Assembly: GCA_017615445.1 (NCBI GenBank)
Contig: JAGAAD010000007.1
Span: 1-21,393 of the forward strand
Direction of reading: 5' to 3'
Source of the DNA: Bacteroidales bacterium
GTDB lineage: Bacteria > Bacteroidota > Bacteroidia > Bacteroidales > UBA932
Length of the DNA stretch: 21,393 nucleotides
Shown: positions 14,310 through 21,393 of the stretch, piece after piece
How the letters are laid out: each line of letters begins with the position of its first letter
Numbering within the stretch: the first letter of the stretch is position 1
Position numbers and translations under genes: made by a program
Notes under the pieces: generated by a model
Database searches by the model: none
Seen by the model: only the letters and a program-made list of their open reading frames with translations
Told to the model about the DNA's origin: nothing

Positions 14310-15020
14310 CTAGAAGAAGAGAGTTGCGGTCAGAGCGATACCGTTGGCCTTGTTGTTCTTGGCCTGCTCATACATCGCCTGCGCCGAGACGCTTGCCTGG
14401 CCGTCCTCGTTGTACAGATTGCCTAAATCCCAATACCACTTCAGCGACACTCCGAGTCTGTCCAGAAGGAGGATTCCTGCGCCGACACCCACACCGTACT
14501 GGATGCGGTTACGGCCGTCCCACTTGTTTTCATCGTCGTTCGTCGTGTTCAGATTGTCGCCGAGAGCCAGCTCGAGAGCAGACTGGAGAGCCTTGTTCTT
14601 CGCCTGGGTCTTTGTTTCGGTGGTGATTGCATAGCCTGCGTAGGGCTCAAGGAACACATACGGAGAGATTCCGGGGATGTCCAGCTTCCAACCTGCCTGC
14701 ACAGGGACTGTGAGGAAACCGGTTTTGGTGTCTATATCCACCTCGAAGTTGTCTCCGGAGATTCCAAGGATCTGGTCCTGGAGCTTTGCACCCTTCATTT
14801 CGTAGACCACGCCCGGCTGCACATAGAAGCCGAGGGGGAGCTTGAGCCTGAGGACCACACCGGCATGGTACTGAGTCACGGACTGGCTCTCCACCACATC
14901 GCTGTAGGCGGTCTTAAGGTCCGAAGAGTTGCTGGTCAGACCGGCGACCACACCGAGCTGAGCATGGGCGCTGACAGCAAACAGAGCGAGAGCTGCAGCA
15001 GCTGCGATTAATTTCTTCAT
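14310..15020 (-). CDS. Outer-membrane beta-barrel (PorT-like) protein
   Basis: A 236-residue exported protein: signal peptide MKKLIAAAAALALFAVSAHA with cleavage before Gln21, then alternating beta-strand sequence (GVVLRLKLPLGFYVQPGVVYEM; FLTVPVQAGWKL) and a C-terminal TATLFF whose final Phe suits insertion by the BAM complex. It fits the outer-membrane beta-barrel family common in Bacteroidetes, usually a small barrel of about eight strands with unknown cargo. A charged, Asn-rich loop lies around residues 130-165. Its start overlaps the thioredoxin stop (ATGA), an unusual partner for a barrel. Confidence 0.85.
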   Translation of the reverse strand: MKKLIAAAAALALFAVSAHAQLGVVAGLTSNSSDLKTAYSDVVESQSVTQYHAGVVLRLKLPLGFYVQPGVVYEMKGAKLQDQILGISGDNFEVDIDTKTGFLTVPVQAGWKLDIPGISPYVFLEPYAGYAITTETKTQAKNKALQSALELALGDNLNTTNDDENKWDGRNRIQYGVGVGAGILLLDRLGVSLKWYWDLGNLYNEDGQASVSAQAMYEQAKNNKANGIALTATLFF

Positions 15021-15331
15021 AACAGAGAATTTATACGTTTTACTATTTCTTCTTTTGGCACTAATCCTATCGTTTTATCCACCGGCACTCCATCTTTGAA
15101 AAAGATGATGGTGGGGATACTGCGGATTCCGTACTCTATAGAGATGTCCTGGACGTCGTCAACGTTGCATTTTGCGACGACTATTTTCCCGGCGAATTCC
15201 TCGGCGACTTCCGCGACTGTGGGCGCCAGAGCCCTGCAGGGGCCGCACCACACCGCCCAGAAATCCACCAGCACCACGGAAGCGCTCGAAAGGATCTCCT
15301 TAAAATTCTGACTTGTAACTGTCTGTTCCAT
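15017..15331 (-). CDS. trxA: Thioredoxin
   Basis: A 104-residue cytoplasmic thioredoxin with the active site WCGPC (28-32) in VDFWAVWCGPCRALAP, and the cis-proline loop SIPTIIFF. It reduces disulfides in client proteins and is normally kept reduced by thioredoxin reductase. No signal peptide is present. An in-frame ATG at 15358 would add nine residues, but the start at 15331 gives the standard N-terminus and is preceded by GGAGGA, a rare Shine-Dalgarno-like site in this window. A TAAATTTG box (15347-15354) overlaps that site, so it can be a promoter only if the leader is very short. Confidence 0.93.
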   Translation of the reverse strand: MEQTVTSQNFKEILSSASVVLVDFWAVWCGPCRALAPTVAEVAEEFAGKIVVAKCNVDDVQDISIEYGIRSIPTIIFFKDGVPVDKTIGLVPKEEIVKRINSLL

Positions 15332-15364
15332 AAACTTCAATTCCTCCAAATTTAGCAATTATTT

Positions 15365-15658
15365 TCATATATGCTCCTCCACCGTCCAGCAAAAAGCCCG
15401 GAGTCCGAGGTCCTCGAACTGACGGTCTTTTTCGCGCAGGGCGGCGAGAATGCCGGAGGCCGCGTCGTCCGCGACCATCGCGAGCATCGCGTGGTTCAGG
15501 ACCGGCCATGCGTGCGAGCCGTAGTGCGGTTCGCCTTTCTCGGAGCCGCGGCCGCTAACCTCCGTCCAGCGGGTGAAGCCCCTCTGGCCGAACTGCTCGA
15601 GGAGGTCTGCTATCTCCTCATTGTATGCCTGATTGTAGGCTATGAATAACGCTTTCAT
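15365..15658 (-). CDS. PII-like small protein linked to the RND pump (PG0541-type)
   Basis: A 97-residue cytoplasmic protein. The order of predicted strands and helices (KALFIAYN, a helix to about 23, RWTEVSGRG, LNHAMLAMVA, a helix 67-80, LRAFCWTVE) suggests a ferredoxin-like fold of the PII/NatB kind. Similar small proteins follow RND operons in Bacteroidales; I recall PG0541 of Porphyromonas gingivalis as an example. The start overlaps the RND stop by 4 nt (ATGA), and the GRGSEKGEPHYGSHAWP segment is in the place of the PII T-loop. A sensor or regulator of the pump is plausible but unproven. Confidence 0.75.
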   Translation of the reverse strand: MKALFIAYNQAYNEEIADLLEQFGQRGFTRWTEVSGRGSEKGEPHYGSHAWPVLNHAMLAMVADDAASGILAALREKDRQFEDLGLRAFCWTVEEHI

Positions 15659-18600
15659 ACTTTCTTTTGTCTTCTTTCCTGCCTGACGGCGAACACACAG
15701 TAGATAGTGGGGATGAGCACCAGGGTGACGAGAGTGGAGATGGACAGACCCCAGCACACGACAGTGCCAAGGCCCTGCCACATTTCGGAACCCTCGCCGA
15801 GGCCGATGGCCATGGGCAGCATGCCGAGCACGGTGGTGAGGGTGGTCATCAGGATCGGGCGCAGGCGGCTGCGGGCTGCCATCGCCGAGGCCTCCACGGC
15901 TCCGTAGCCCCTCTCGCGGAGCAGGATCGTGTAGTCTATCAAGACGATACCGTTCTTCACCACTATACCGAGCAGGATTATGACGCCCACCAGGCCCATC
16001 ACTCCTATCGCCTTGCCGCTGACCAGCATTCCGATCGCCACGCCCACGAGCGCGAACGGCACGGAGAACATGATCACGAACGGCGAGAGGAACGATTCGA
16101 ATTGCGCCGCCATCACGATGTAGACCAGCACCAGGATCAGCACCACGAGCACTATCATGTCGCCGAACATCTCCTGCTGGTCTTCGTAGTCACCGGCGAT
16201 GACCGTGGTCAGTTCTGCCGGGATGTCCGTGTCCGCGATGATGGCCTCCGTCTTGTGGACGGCGTCGCTGAGCGCCATTTCGTTCTTGAGGATGCCGCTG
16301 ACCGTGATCAGGCGCTCGCGGTCCTTACGCTCGATGGTCGGCGGGACCTCCGCCTCCACCAGCGTGCCGAGCTCCTTCATCTTCACCGGCCTGCCCTGGG
16401 CGTTCATGATGGTGATGTTCTCCATGTCCTCGATCGAGCGGCGGAACTCCGGCGCATAGCGCACGCGGATGTTGTATTCCTCGCCGTCCTCGCGGTAGAA
16501 GGACGCCACCGTGCCGGACATGGCCGCGCTGAAAGCGGCGCCGGCGGTCGAAGAGGTGAGCCCGTTCAGGGCGAGCTTCGTGCGGTCGAAGTTGATCTGG
16601 TATTCGGGCGTGTATTCGTCGCGGGAGAGGCTCACCTGCGCGAACGCCGGCTCTGCGAGCATCTTCTCCCTCAGGATGTGCGCAACGCGGTCGGTCTCCT
16701 TGAAATCGTAGCCATAGACCTCCACGTCCACGGTGGTGGCTCCGCCCATTCCGCCGCCGCCCTCGAACACGAGCGCCCTGCGAATCTGCGGGTAGCGCGC
16801 GAGGATGCCGCGGATGACCGTGGCTATTTCGTCCGAGCTGCGCTTGCGGGTGCTTGCGGTGCCCACATTCAGGTTCATGCTGATGACGTGCGTGCCGTTG
16901 CTCTGCATGTTAGCGAAGGTGTTGTCCGTGTCCGCCTGGCCGTAGGTGATGTTGATTATCTTAAGTTCCGGCACTGCGGCAGTGATTTCGTCATAGAGCT
17001 GGTCGGCCAGCTGGGCTGTGGTGGCCTGCGCGGTTCCCACCGGCAGGTTGATGGTCACTCTGATTCGGCCTTCATCGCTCTTCGGGAAGTACTCCGTCTT
17101 CATCTGCGGGATGTAGATTCCGGCGACCGCGGCGAAGATCAGGAAGGCGCCTATCACCACCCAGCGGCGGTGGGTCGTGCACCAGCGGATAAGCCGGCCG
17201 TAGCCGGCCGAAATCTTGTCGAGGAACTTGTTCCACGGCACGAAGAATATGTCATAGAGCTTGCCGCTGCGCTTGCCGGAGCGGAGGAAGCGGCTGCAGA
17301 GCATCGGGACCAGGGTCAGGGCCGCGGTCGTGGACACTATCATGATGATGCTCACTATCCAGCCGAGCTGCCTGAACATCACTCCGGTGAAGCCGCGCAT
17401 CATGGTGAGCGGGAGGAACACGCAGAGCATGGTGAGGGTGGAAGCGATCACGGAGATGCTGACCTCGCCCGTGGCGAGCACGGCAGCCTCCTTGGGCTTC
17501 TCTCCCCTGTCCAAGTGCGTGGTTATATTCTCCAGGACGACTATCGCGTCGTCCACCACCATTCCGATCGCTATCGAGAGGGCGGACATGGACACTATGT
17601 TCAGCGTGTTGCCGGTCGCGAACAGATACACGATCGAGGCCAGCAGGGCCATAGGGATGGAGAGCACGATTATGAAGGTGGCTCTCCAGCGCCCCAGGAA
17701 AAGGAACACGACCAGCATAACCACCAGGAAGGTGATTATGATGGTGTCGCGCAGGGTGTTGATGGTGTTTATGATGTTGGTGGAACCGTCCACGACCGTC
17801 TCTATCTTGATGTCGGACGGGAGGTTCTTCTCTATCTTCACCAGCTGCTTCTTGACTTTGCGGATGACATCCACCGTGTTCGCGCCGCTCTGCTTCTGGA
17901 TGATGATTCGGGCGGAACGGCGGCCGTTGGTGTAGGACTCCTGCTCGCGCTCCTGAGTGCCGTCGCGCAGGGTGGCGACATCTCTCAGATAGACCACTTT
18001 CCCGCCCTGGGTGCTCAGCACGATGTCAAGCATCTCTTGCGGCGATGTAAACTCTTTCTGTACGCGGAGGGTGTAGGTGTCCGAACCCACGTCTATGTTG
18101 CCCGACGGGATGTTGCGGTTCTCGGCCGCTATCACCTGCGCGATAGAGCTGACCGTGAGGCCATAGGCCTGCAGCTTGTTCGGGTCGCAGTAGACCTGGA
18201 TTTCGCGGGTAGGCGCACCGGCCACCGAGATCGTTCCCACGCCGGTCACACGGGCCAGCGGGGTGGCCAGGCGGTCGTCCAGGATCTTGTCCAGGCCGGG
18301 CAGCGATTCGTCCGCCGTGGCCGAGAGGATCATGATGGGCATGTCGTCCGCGCTGAACTTGAAGATGGTGGGCAGGCTCGCGCCGTCAGGCAGCGAGGTG
18401 CTGACCATGTCCAGCTTGTCGCGGACGTTGTTGGTGGCTTCCTCGATGTCCGTGCCGTATTCGAAGGTGAGGGTCAGGAGGCTGATGTTCTCCTTGGAGT
18501 TGGAGGTCAGCTCCTTGAGGTCCGACACGCCGTTGAGGGCGTTTTCGAGGACTTTGGTGAGGTTGTTTTCTATGTCTTCGGCGCTGGCTCCGGGGTAGGA

Positions 18601-18747
18601 GGACATAACCATGATGGTGTTGCTCTCGAACTCCGGGAACTGGGCTATGCTCGTCTTGGTCAGCGAGTAGATGCCGAAGATCATGAACACGACGAATATG
18701 AGCGCCGTGGTCACCGGTTTGTTGACTGATGTGCGGTAGATGCTCAT
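15655..18747 (-). CDS. RND efflux pump permease (AcrB/HAE1 family)
   Basis: The inner-membrane pump of a tripartite exporter, 1030 residues, the usual RND size. It has the N-terminal membrane helix (PVTTALIFVVFMIFGIYSL), a large periplasmic loop, helices 2-6 around 335-480, a second loop with a Gly-rich FEGGGGMGGA (661-670), and helices to the end. The proton-relay residues are present: D399 and D400 in GMVVDDAIVVLENI and K931 in GIVVKNGIVLIDY. These favour the hydrophobic/amphiphilic (HAE1) type exporting drugs, bile salts or lipids over the metal-pumping CusA type, but the substrate is not readable. The start overlaps the adaptor stop by one base (TAATG). Confidence 0.95.
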   Translation of the reverse strand: MSIYRTSVNKPVTTALIFVVFMIFGIYSLTKTSIAQFPEFESNTIMVMSSYPGASAEDIENNLTKVLENALNGVSDLKELTSNSKENISLLTLTFEYGTDIEEATNNVRDKLDMVSTSLPDGASLPTIFKFSADDMPIMILSATADESLPGLDKILDDRLATPLARVTGVGTISVAGAPTREIQVYCDPNKLQAYGLTVSSIAQVIAAENRNIPSGNIDVGSDTYTLRVQKEFTSPQEMLDIVLSTQGGKVVYLRDVATLRDGTQEREQESYTNGRRSARIIIQKQSGANTVDVIRKVKKQLVKIEKNLPSDIKIETVVDGSTNIINTINTLRDTIIITFLVVMLVVFLFLGRWRATFIIVLSIPMALLASIVYLFATGNTLNIVSMSALSIAIGMVVDDAIVVLENITTHLDRGEKPKEAAVLATGEVSISVIASTLTMLCVFLPLTMMRGFTGVMFRQLGWIVSIIMIVSTTAALTLVPMLCSRFLRSGKRSGKLYDIFFVPWNKFLDKISAGYGRLIRWCTTHRRWVVIGAFLIFAAVAGIYIPQMKTEYFPKSDEGRIRVTINLPVGTAQATTAQLADQLYDEITAAVPELKIINITYGQADTDNTFANMQSNGTHVISMNLNVGTASTRKRSSDEIATVIRGILARYPQIRRALVFEGGGGMGGATTVDVEVYGYDFKETDRVAHILREKMLAEPAFAQVSLSRDEYTPEYQINFDRTKLALNGLTSSTAGAAFSAAMSGTVASFYREDGEEYNIRVRYAPEFRRSIEDMENITIMNAQGRPVKMKELGTLVEAEVPPTIERKDRERLITVSGILKNEMALSDAVHKTEAIIADTDIPAELTTVIAGDYEDQQEMFGDMIVLVVLILVLVYIVMAAQFESFLSPFVIMFSVPFALVGVAIGMLVSGKAIGVMGLVGVIILLGIVVKNGIVLIDYTILLRERGYGAVEASAMAARSRLRPILMTTLTTVLGMLPMAIGLGEGSEMWQGLGTVVCWGLSISTLVTLVLIPTIYCVFAVRQERRQKKV

Positions 18748-19769
18748 TATTCGAGGACGTTTACTTTTGTGCCGTTGCGCAGGGCGCCCTGGCCGCTGGT
18801 TATCACCGTTTCGCCTTCCTCGAGGCCGCTGAGAACCTCATACTGGTCTCCGAGATGGCGGCCGAGCTCGACCACCCTCAGGGCGACGGCGTTATCCTCG
18901 CCGAGCACGAAGATGGTCTTCACTCCGGAGCCCTGCTGCTTGACTATGGCTCCGTCCGGAATCAGGATGCGGCTGGCGCTGCCGAAGATAACGCGGGCGT
19001 TGCCGTACATTCCCGGGCGCAGCTCGCGGGCCGCGTTGGGGATGTGGATTTCGGCCGTGACGGTGTGCGTGGCTGCGTCGATGGTCGGGTGGATCAGGGC
19101 CACCTGGCCCGCGAAGGTCTTGCCCGGGATGGCTTCCGTCAGGATCTCGGCTTTCACGCCCTTCTTGAGGAGCGAGTAGTCTTTCTCCGAGACGGAGACG
19201 AGGGCCTTCAGCGGATTGATCTGCTGGACCACGAACAGGGGCTGGGACATGGAGTACATGTCGCCCTGGTCGTAGTTACGGGCGGTAACCACTCCGTCCA
19301 GCGGGCTCTTGAGGACAGTGTTGTCGCGAAGGTTCTTGCAGGCGCTCTCGCGGACTTTGTAGTTCAGCTCCACCGTTTCGTAGTCCGACTTGCTCACGCC
19401 GCCCTTTTCGTAGAGGGCTTTGGTGCGGGCGAGTTCGCTCTCGGCGTTCTTGAGCTGCAGCTCGGCCTGGTCCAGGTTCGCGCGGTCCATCTCGGCGAGG
19501 ACCTGTCCCTTACGGACATAGTCGCCGATTTCGGCTTTGATGCTGACTATGCGCCCGCTCGCCTGGGGGGCTATGTTGTTGACCGCGTAGGCCTGCAGGG
19601 TCACCGAGTACGTGTTGTCCACGGAGACGGTCTGCTTCTGCGCTTTGATTACTCTGACGTTGGGGGTGATGTCGGCCGGAGCGGTCTGTTTTGTCTGTTT
19701 GTTCTGGCCGCACGCTGCGAGTGCGAGGACGGCGGCTGTGAAGGTTAGTACTTTATTCATTGTTTTCAT
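18747..19769 (-). CDS. RND efflux periplasmic adaptor lipoprotein
   Basis: The membrane-fusion protein that bridges pump and outer-membrane channel, 340 residues. It has a lipoprotein signal with Cys20 in LALAACGQN, a split biotinyl-lipoyl-like domain (GRIVSIKAEIGDYVRKGQVLAEMD; LKSPLDGVVTARNYDQGDM), a short alpha-hairpin (about 95-140), a beta-barrel and a C-terminal membrane-proximal domain (VLSGLEEGETVITSGQGAL). Everything expected of an AcrA/MexA-type adaptor is present. The start may be 19769 or the in-frame ATG at 19760; both keep the lipobox and overlap the TolC stop, by 17 or 8 nt. Confidence 0.94.
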   Translation of the reverse strand: MKTMNKVLTFTAAVLALAACGQNKQTKQTAPADITPNVRVIKAQKQTVSVDNTYSVTLQAYAVNNIAPQASGRIVSIKAEIGDYVRKGQVLAEMDRANLDQAELQLKNAESELARTKALYEKGGVSKSDYETVELNYKVRESACKNLRDNTVLKSPLDGVVTARNYDQGDMYSMSQPLFVVQQINPLKALVSVSEKDYSLLKKGVKAEILTEAIPGKTFAGQVALIHPTIDAATHTVTAEIHIPNAARELRPGMYGNARVIFGSASRILIPDGAIVKQQGSGVKTIFVLGEDNAVALRVVELGRHLGDQYEVLSGLEEGETVITSGQGALRNGTKVNVLE

Positions 19770-21273
19770 CGAGGAAATCGTTGCCGAGGACGCCTTCGAG
19801 GCTGGCTTTGGCTGTGAGGTAATTGAATATGCTCTGGCCGGCGGTGAGCTGCGCCTGGGTGAGGGCGAGCTGGGCGTCGTTGAGGTCCGTTAATGTGCTG
19901 CCGCCTATTTCGTAGGAGGCGAGGGTGATGTCGTAGGATTTGCGCGAGGCTTCGAGGGCGGCGTCAGCGGCGTCGAAGCTCCGCATCGCCGTCTCCATCG
20001 TGTTCAGGTTCTGCCTGATGCTGATGCGCAGGCGCCTTTCCGTCTCGAGTTTCTGGATGTCCAGCTCTTCGGCCTGGATCTGGGCAGTCTTGATGGCGTG
20101 GTGCCTTTGGCCGCCGGCGAAGATGGGGATGTTCAGGGAGAGGCCCACATAGGAGTAAGGGGTCCACCTGTAGTTCGAGAAATCGTAGTCGTTCGCCATC
20201 GCGCTGTACTGGTAGGCGAAGCCCAGGGAGAGGGTGGGCAGATTGGCGTATTTGTTGGTTTTCACGGCTGAGGCGAGCTGCGCGGCCTGGAGCTCGAGCT
20301 GGCGCATCGCGCTGTTGTTCTCGAGGTTCAGTTCGTTCTCGCCGTAGAGGATGTTCATTTCCTCCGCGTAGTCGTGGAGTTCACCTTTGGTGTCCACCTG
20401 AAGGTCCAGGTCCACTCCCATCACGGCTTTGAGCTGCCAGAGGGCAAGGGTCACTGCGTTCTCCGAGTCGTACATGTTCGGGATGGCGTTCGCAAGGGTG
20501 GTGAGGGCGCGGGCAAGCTCGAGGTCGGAGGCCTTCTGCGCGTCGTGCCTGAGCTGGATCTTCTCTTTGTTCGCCAGGGCGTTTTCGTAGACTTCTTTAT
20601 AGACCTTCGCGGCTTCCTTTGCGAAGAGGACCTGATAGTAGGCCTGCTTGACCTGGGTCACCATCTCGAGGCGGCTGCTGCGGGCTTTTTCCACTGCGAG
20701 TTCCACATCCTGGCCGCTGAGCTTGAGCGATTCCCAGAGCTGGAAGTTGATGATAGGCATGGATGCGCTGACGCCGGCTGAGAATGAGTTGAGTCGGCCG
20801 ACTTCGATGCCGCCGCCGTTGTCATTGGTGGAGGTGGAGGGAGGAGCCACATACGGCACCAGAGTGGTGTTAGTGGCTTTCGCGAGCTGGTTGATGTAGT
20901 CCATCACGGGAGCGAGCACGCCGCTCATCATGCCGGACATTCCTCCGCCGCCCTCGTCATCGTCGTCGCCGCCGCCCATGTACATAACCTGTTTTTTGAT
21001 TGTGCGCTGGATGGACGCCGATGCGTCAATCTTCGGGAAGAGCGCGGCGTAAGAGCCCTTCTTTGCATATTGCACCCTCTCTATCTCCTTGTCCGCCACC
21101 TGCACGGCTATGTTTTCGCTGAGCGCTATCTGCAGCGCCTGTTCGAGGGTTATTTCGGTCGGCTTCTGCTGTTGCTCCTGCTGCTCCGGGGCTGTCTCCT
21201 TCTGACCAGGCGCAGTCTGCGCAGTGTCCACCTGCGGGGCCGCAAGAGCCATCATACTTGCTAAAATGATCAT
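19753..21273 (-). CDS. TolC-family outer-membrane efflux channel
   Basis: First gene of the efflux operon, about 506 residues. It carries two TolC repeats rich in coiled-coil helix (residues about 40-80 and 190-300; 300-340 and 400-490), with the typical ITLEQALQIALSENI start and SYVGLSLNIPIFAGG. A short signal peptide (MIILASMMALAA) and a Gln/Pro-rich spacer precede it. In the first repeat a loop GGGDDDDEGGGGMSGMMSG (about 100-118) is inserted, probably extracellular. A GTG at 21282 would add three residues; the next upstream in-frame stop is at 21337-21339. The signal peptide lacks a basic residue, which is unusual. No consensus promoter box is seen before it. Confidence 0.92.
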   Translation of the reverse strand: MIILASMMALAAPQVDTAQTAPGQKETAPEQQEQQQKPTEITLEQALQIALSENIAVQVADKEIERVQYAKKGSYAALFPKIDASASIQRTIKKQVMYMGGGDDDDEGGGGMSGMMSGVLAPVMDYINQLAKATNTTLVPYVAPPSTSTNDNGGGIEVGRLNSFSAGVSASMPIINFQLWESLKLSGQDVELAVEKARSSRLEMVTQVKQAYYQVLFAKEAAKVYKEVYENALANKEKIQLRHDAQKASDLELARALTTLANAIPNMYDSENAVTLALWQLKAVMGVDLDLQVDTKGELHDYAEEMNILYGENELNLENNSAMRQLELQAAQLASAVKTNKYANLPTLSLGFAYQYSAMANDYDFSNYRWTPYSYVGLSLNIPIFAGGQRHHAIKTAQIQAEELDIQKLETERRLRISIRQNLNTMETAMRSFDAADAALEASRKSYDITLASYEIGGSTLTDLNDAQLALTQAQLTAGQSIFNYLTAKASLEGVLGNDFLDENNE

Positions 21274-21350
21274 ATAATACACTAAAAAGTCCTGCGATTC
21301 GCTGCAACAATCGTGCCCGTGTGTGCGAGCGCGCGCTTATTCGCAGCGGA

Positions 21351-21392
21351 CCGCCAGTTAGCCCCTGGCGGACCTGTCCACCCCCGGACAGG
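21351..21392. repeat. Two adjacent hairpins at the window end
   Basis: CCGCCAG (21351-21357) pairs with CTGGCGG (21365-21371), and CCTGTCC (21373-21379) pairs with GGACAGG (21386-21392) around the loop ACCCCC. The second has the same loop and flanks as the hairpin at 4714-4733, with two base pairs swapped in a matched way. The rest of 21283-21350 shows no gene; the sequence is cut by the window edge, so the full element is not visible. Confidence 0.5.
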
Positions 21393-21393
21393 G

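Noticed and set aside
15347..15354. Promoter box TAAATTTG before thioredoxin
   Set aside because: It matches TAnnTTTG, but it overlaps the GGAGGA site by one base and would start transcription within about 10 nt of the ATG; no -33 element is seen. Kept only as a note under the gene.
15667..18729. 1020-residue open frame antisense to the RND pump
   Set aside because: It mirrors the pump codon by codon; its low-complexity His/Asp/Glu/Arg composition is typical of an antisense frame in GC-rich DNA.

Overview
The window reads as a GC-rich member of the Bacteroidota, most likely Bacteroidales. Three things point there: perfect TAnnTTTG promoter boxes (TATCTTTG at 184-191, and on the minus strand at 4489-4496); genes typical of the phylum (a GldH-like lipoprotein beside a RicT/PSP1 protein and holB, a MutL of Bacteroidetes form, a small transporter-associated protein behind an RND pump); and few clear Shine-Dalgarno sites. 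I cannot settle the genus; Alistipes-like or uncultured gut/rumen Bacteroidales lineages would fit.

Layout. An OPT-family transporter (230-2110) is the only plus-strand gene. It converges on radA (2398-3771), and the gap between them is filled by three stacked palindromic elements. A phosphodiesterase gene (3990-4481) lies upstream of radA, separated by a 194-bp element with 23-bp inverted ends. A 396-bp gap follows with more palindromes and a 34-bp triplicate of the 3' end of rsmE. rsmE (4878-5684) is separated from a rhomboid protease gene (6005-6703) by an array of 46-bp tandem repeats.

From 6774 to 21273 the minus strand is an almost unbroken run of 15 genes. In transcription order these are a three-part RND efflux system (TolC-like, adaptor, pump), a small PII-like protein, thioredoxin, an outer-membrane barrel, a LOG-family protein, a polyprenyl diphosphate synthase, DNA polymerase III delta', RicT/PSP1, GldH-like, TrmB, a 99-aa membrane protein, a YrdC/Sua5 protein and MutL. 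Most junctions are 1-17 nt overlaps or gaps of a few bases, so translational coupling is likely. The cluster mixes export, envelope upkeep, isoprenoid synthesis, tRNA modification and DNA replication/repair.

The genes themselves are ordinary. The least explained material is between them: several unrelated palindromic families built to one plan (four alternating copies of one short word around a dyad), a 46-bp repeat made of two 23-bp half-repeats, an inverted-repeat element between the phosphodiesterase gene and radA, and a repeat that places the same RsmE C-terminus and stop in all three reading frames. No CRISPR array, rRNA, tRNA, transposase, phage gene or defence gene was recognised.
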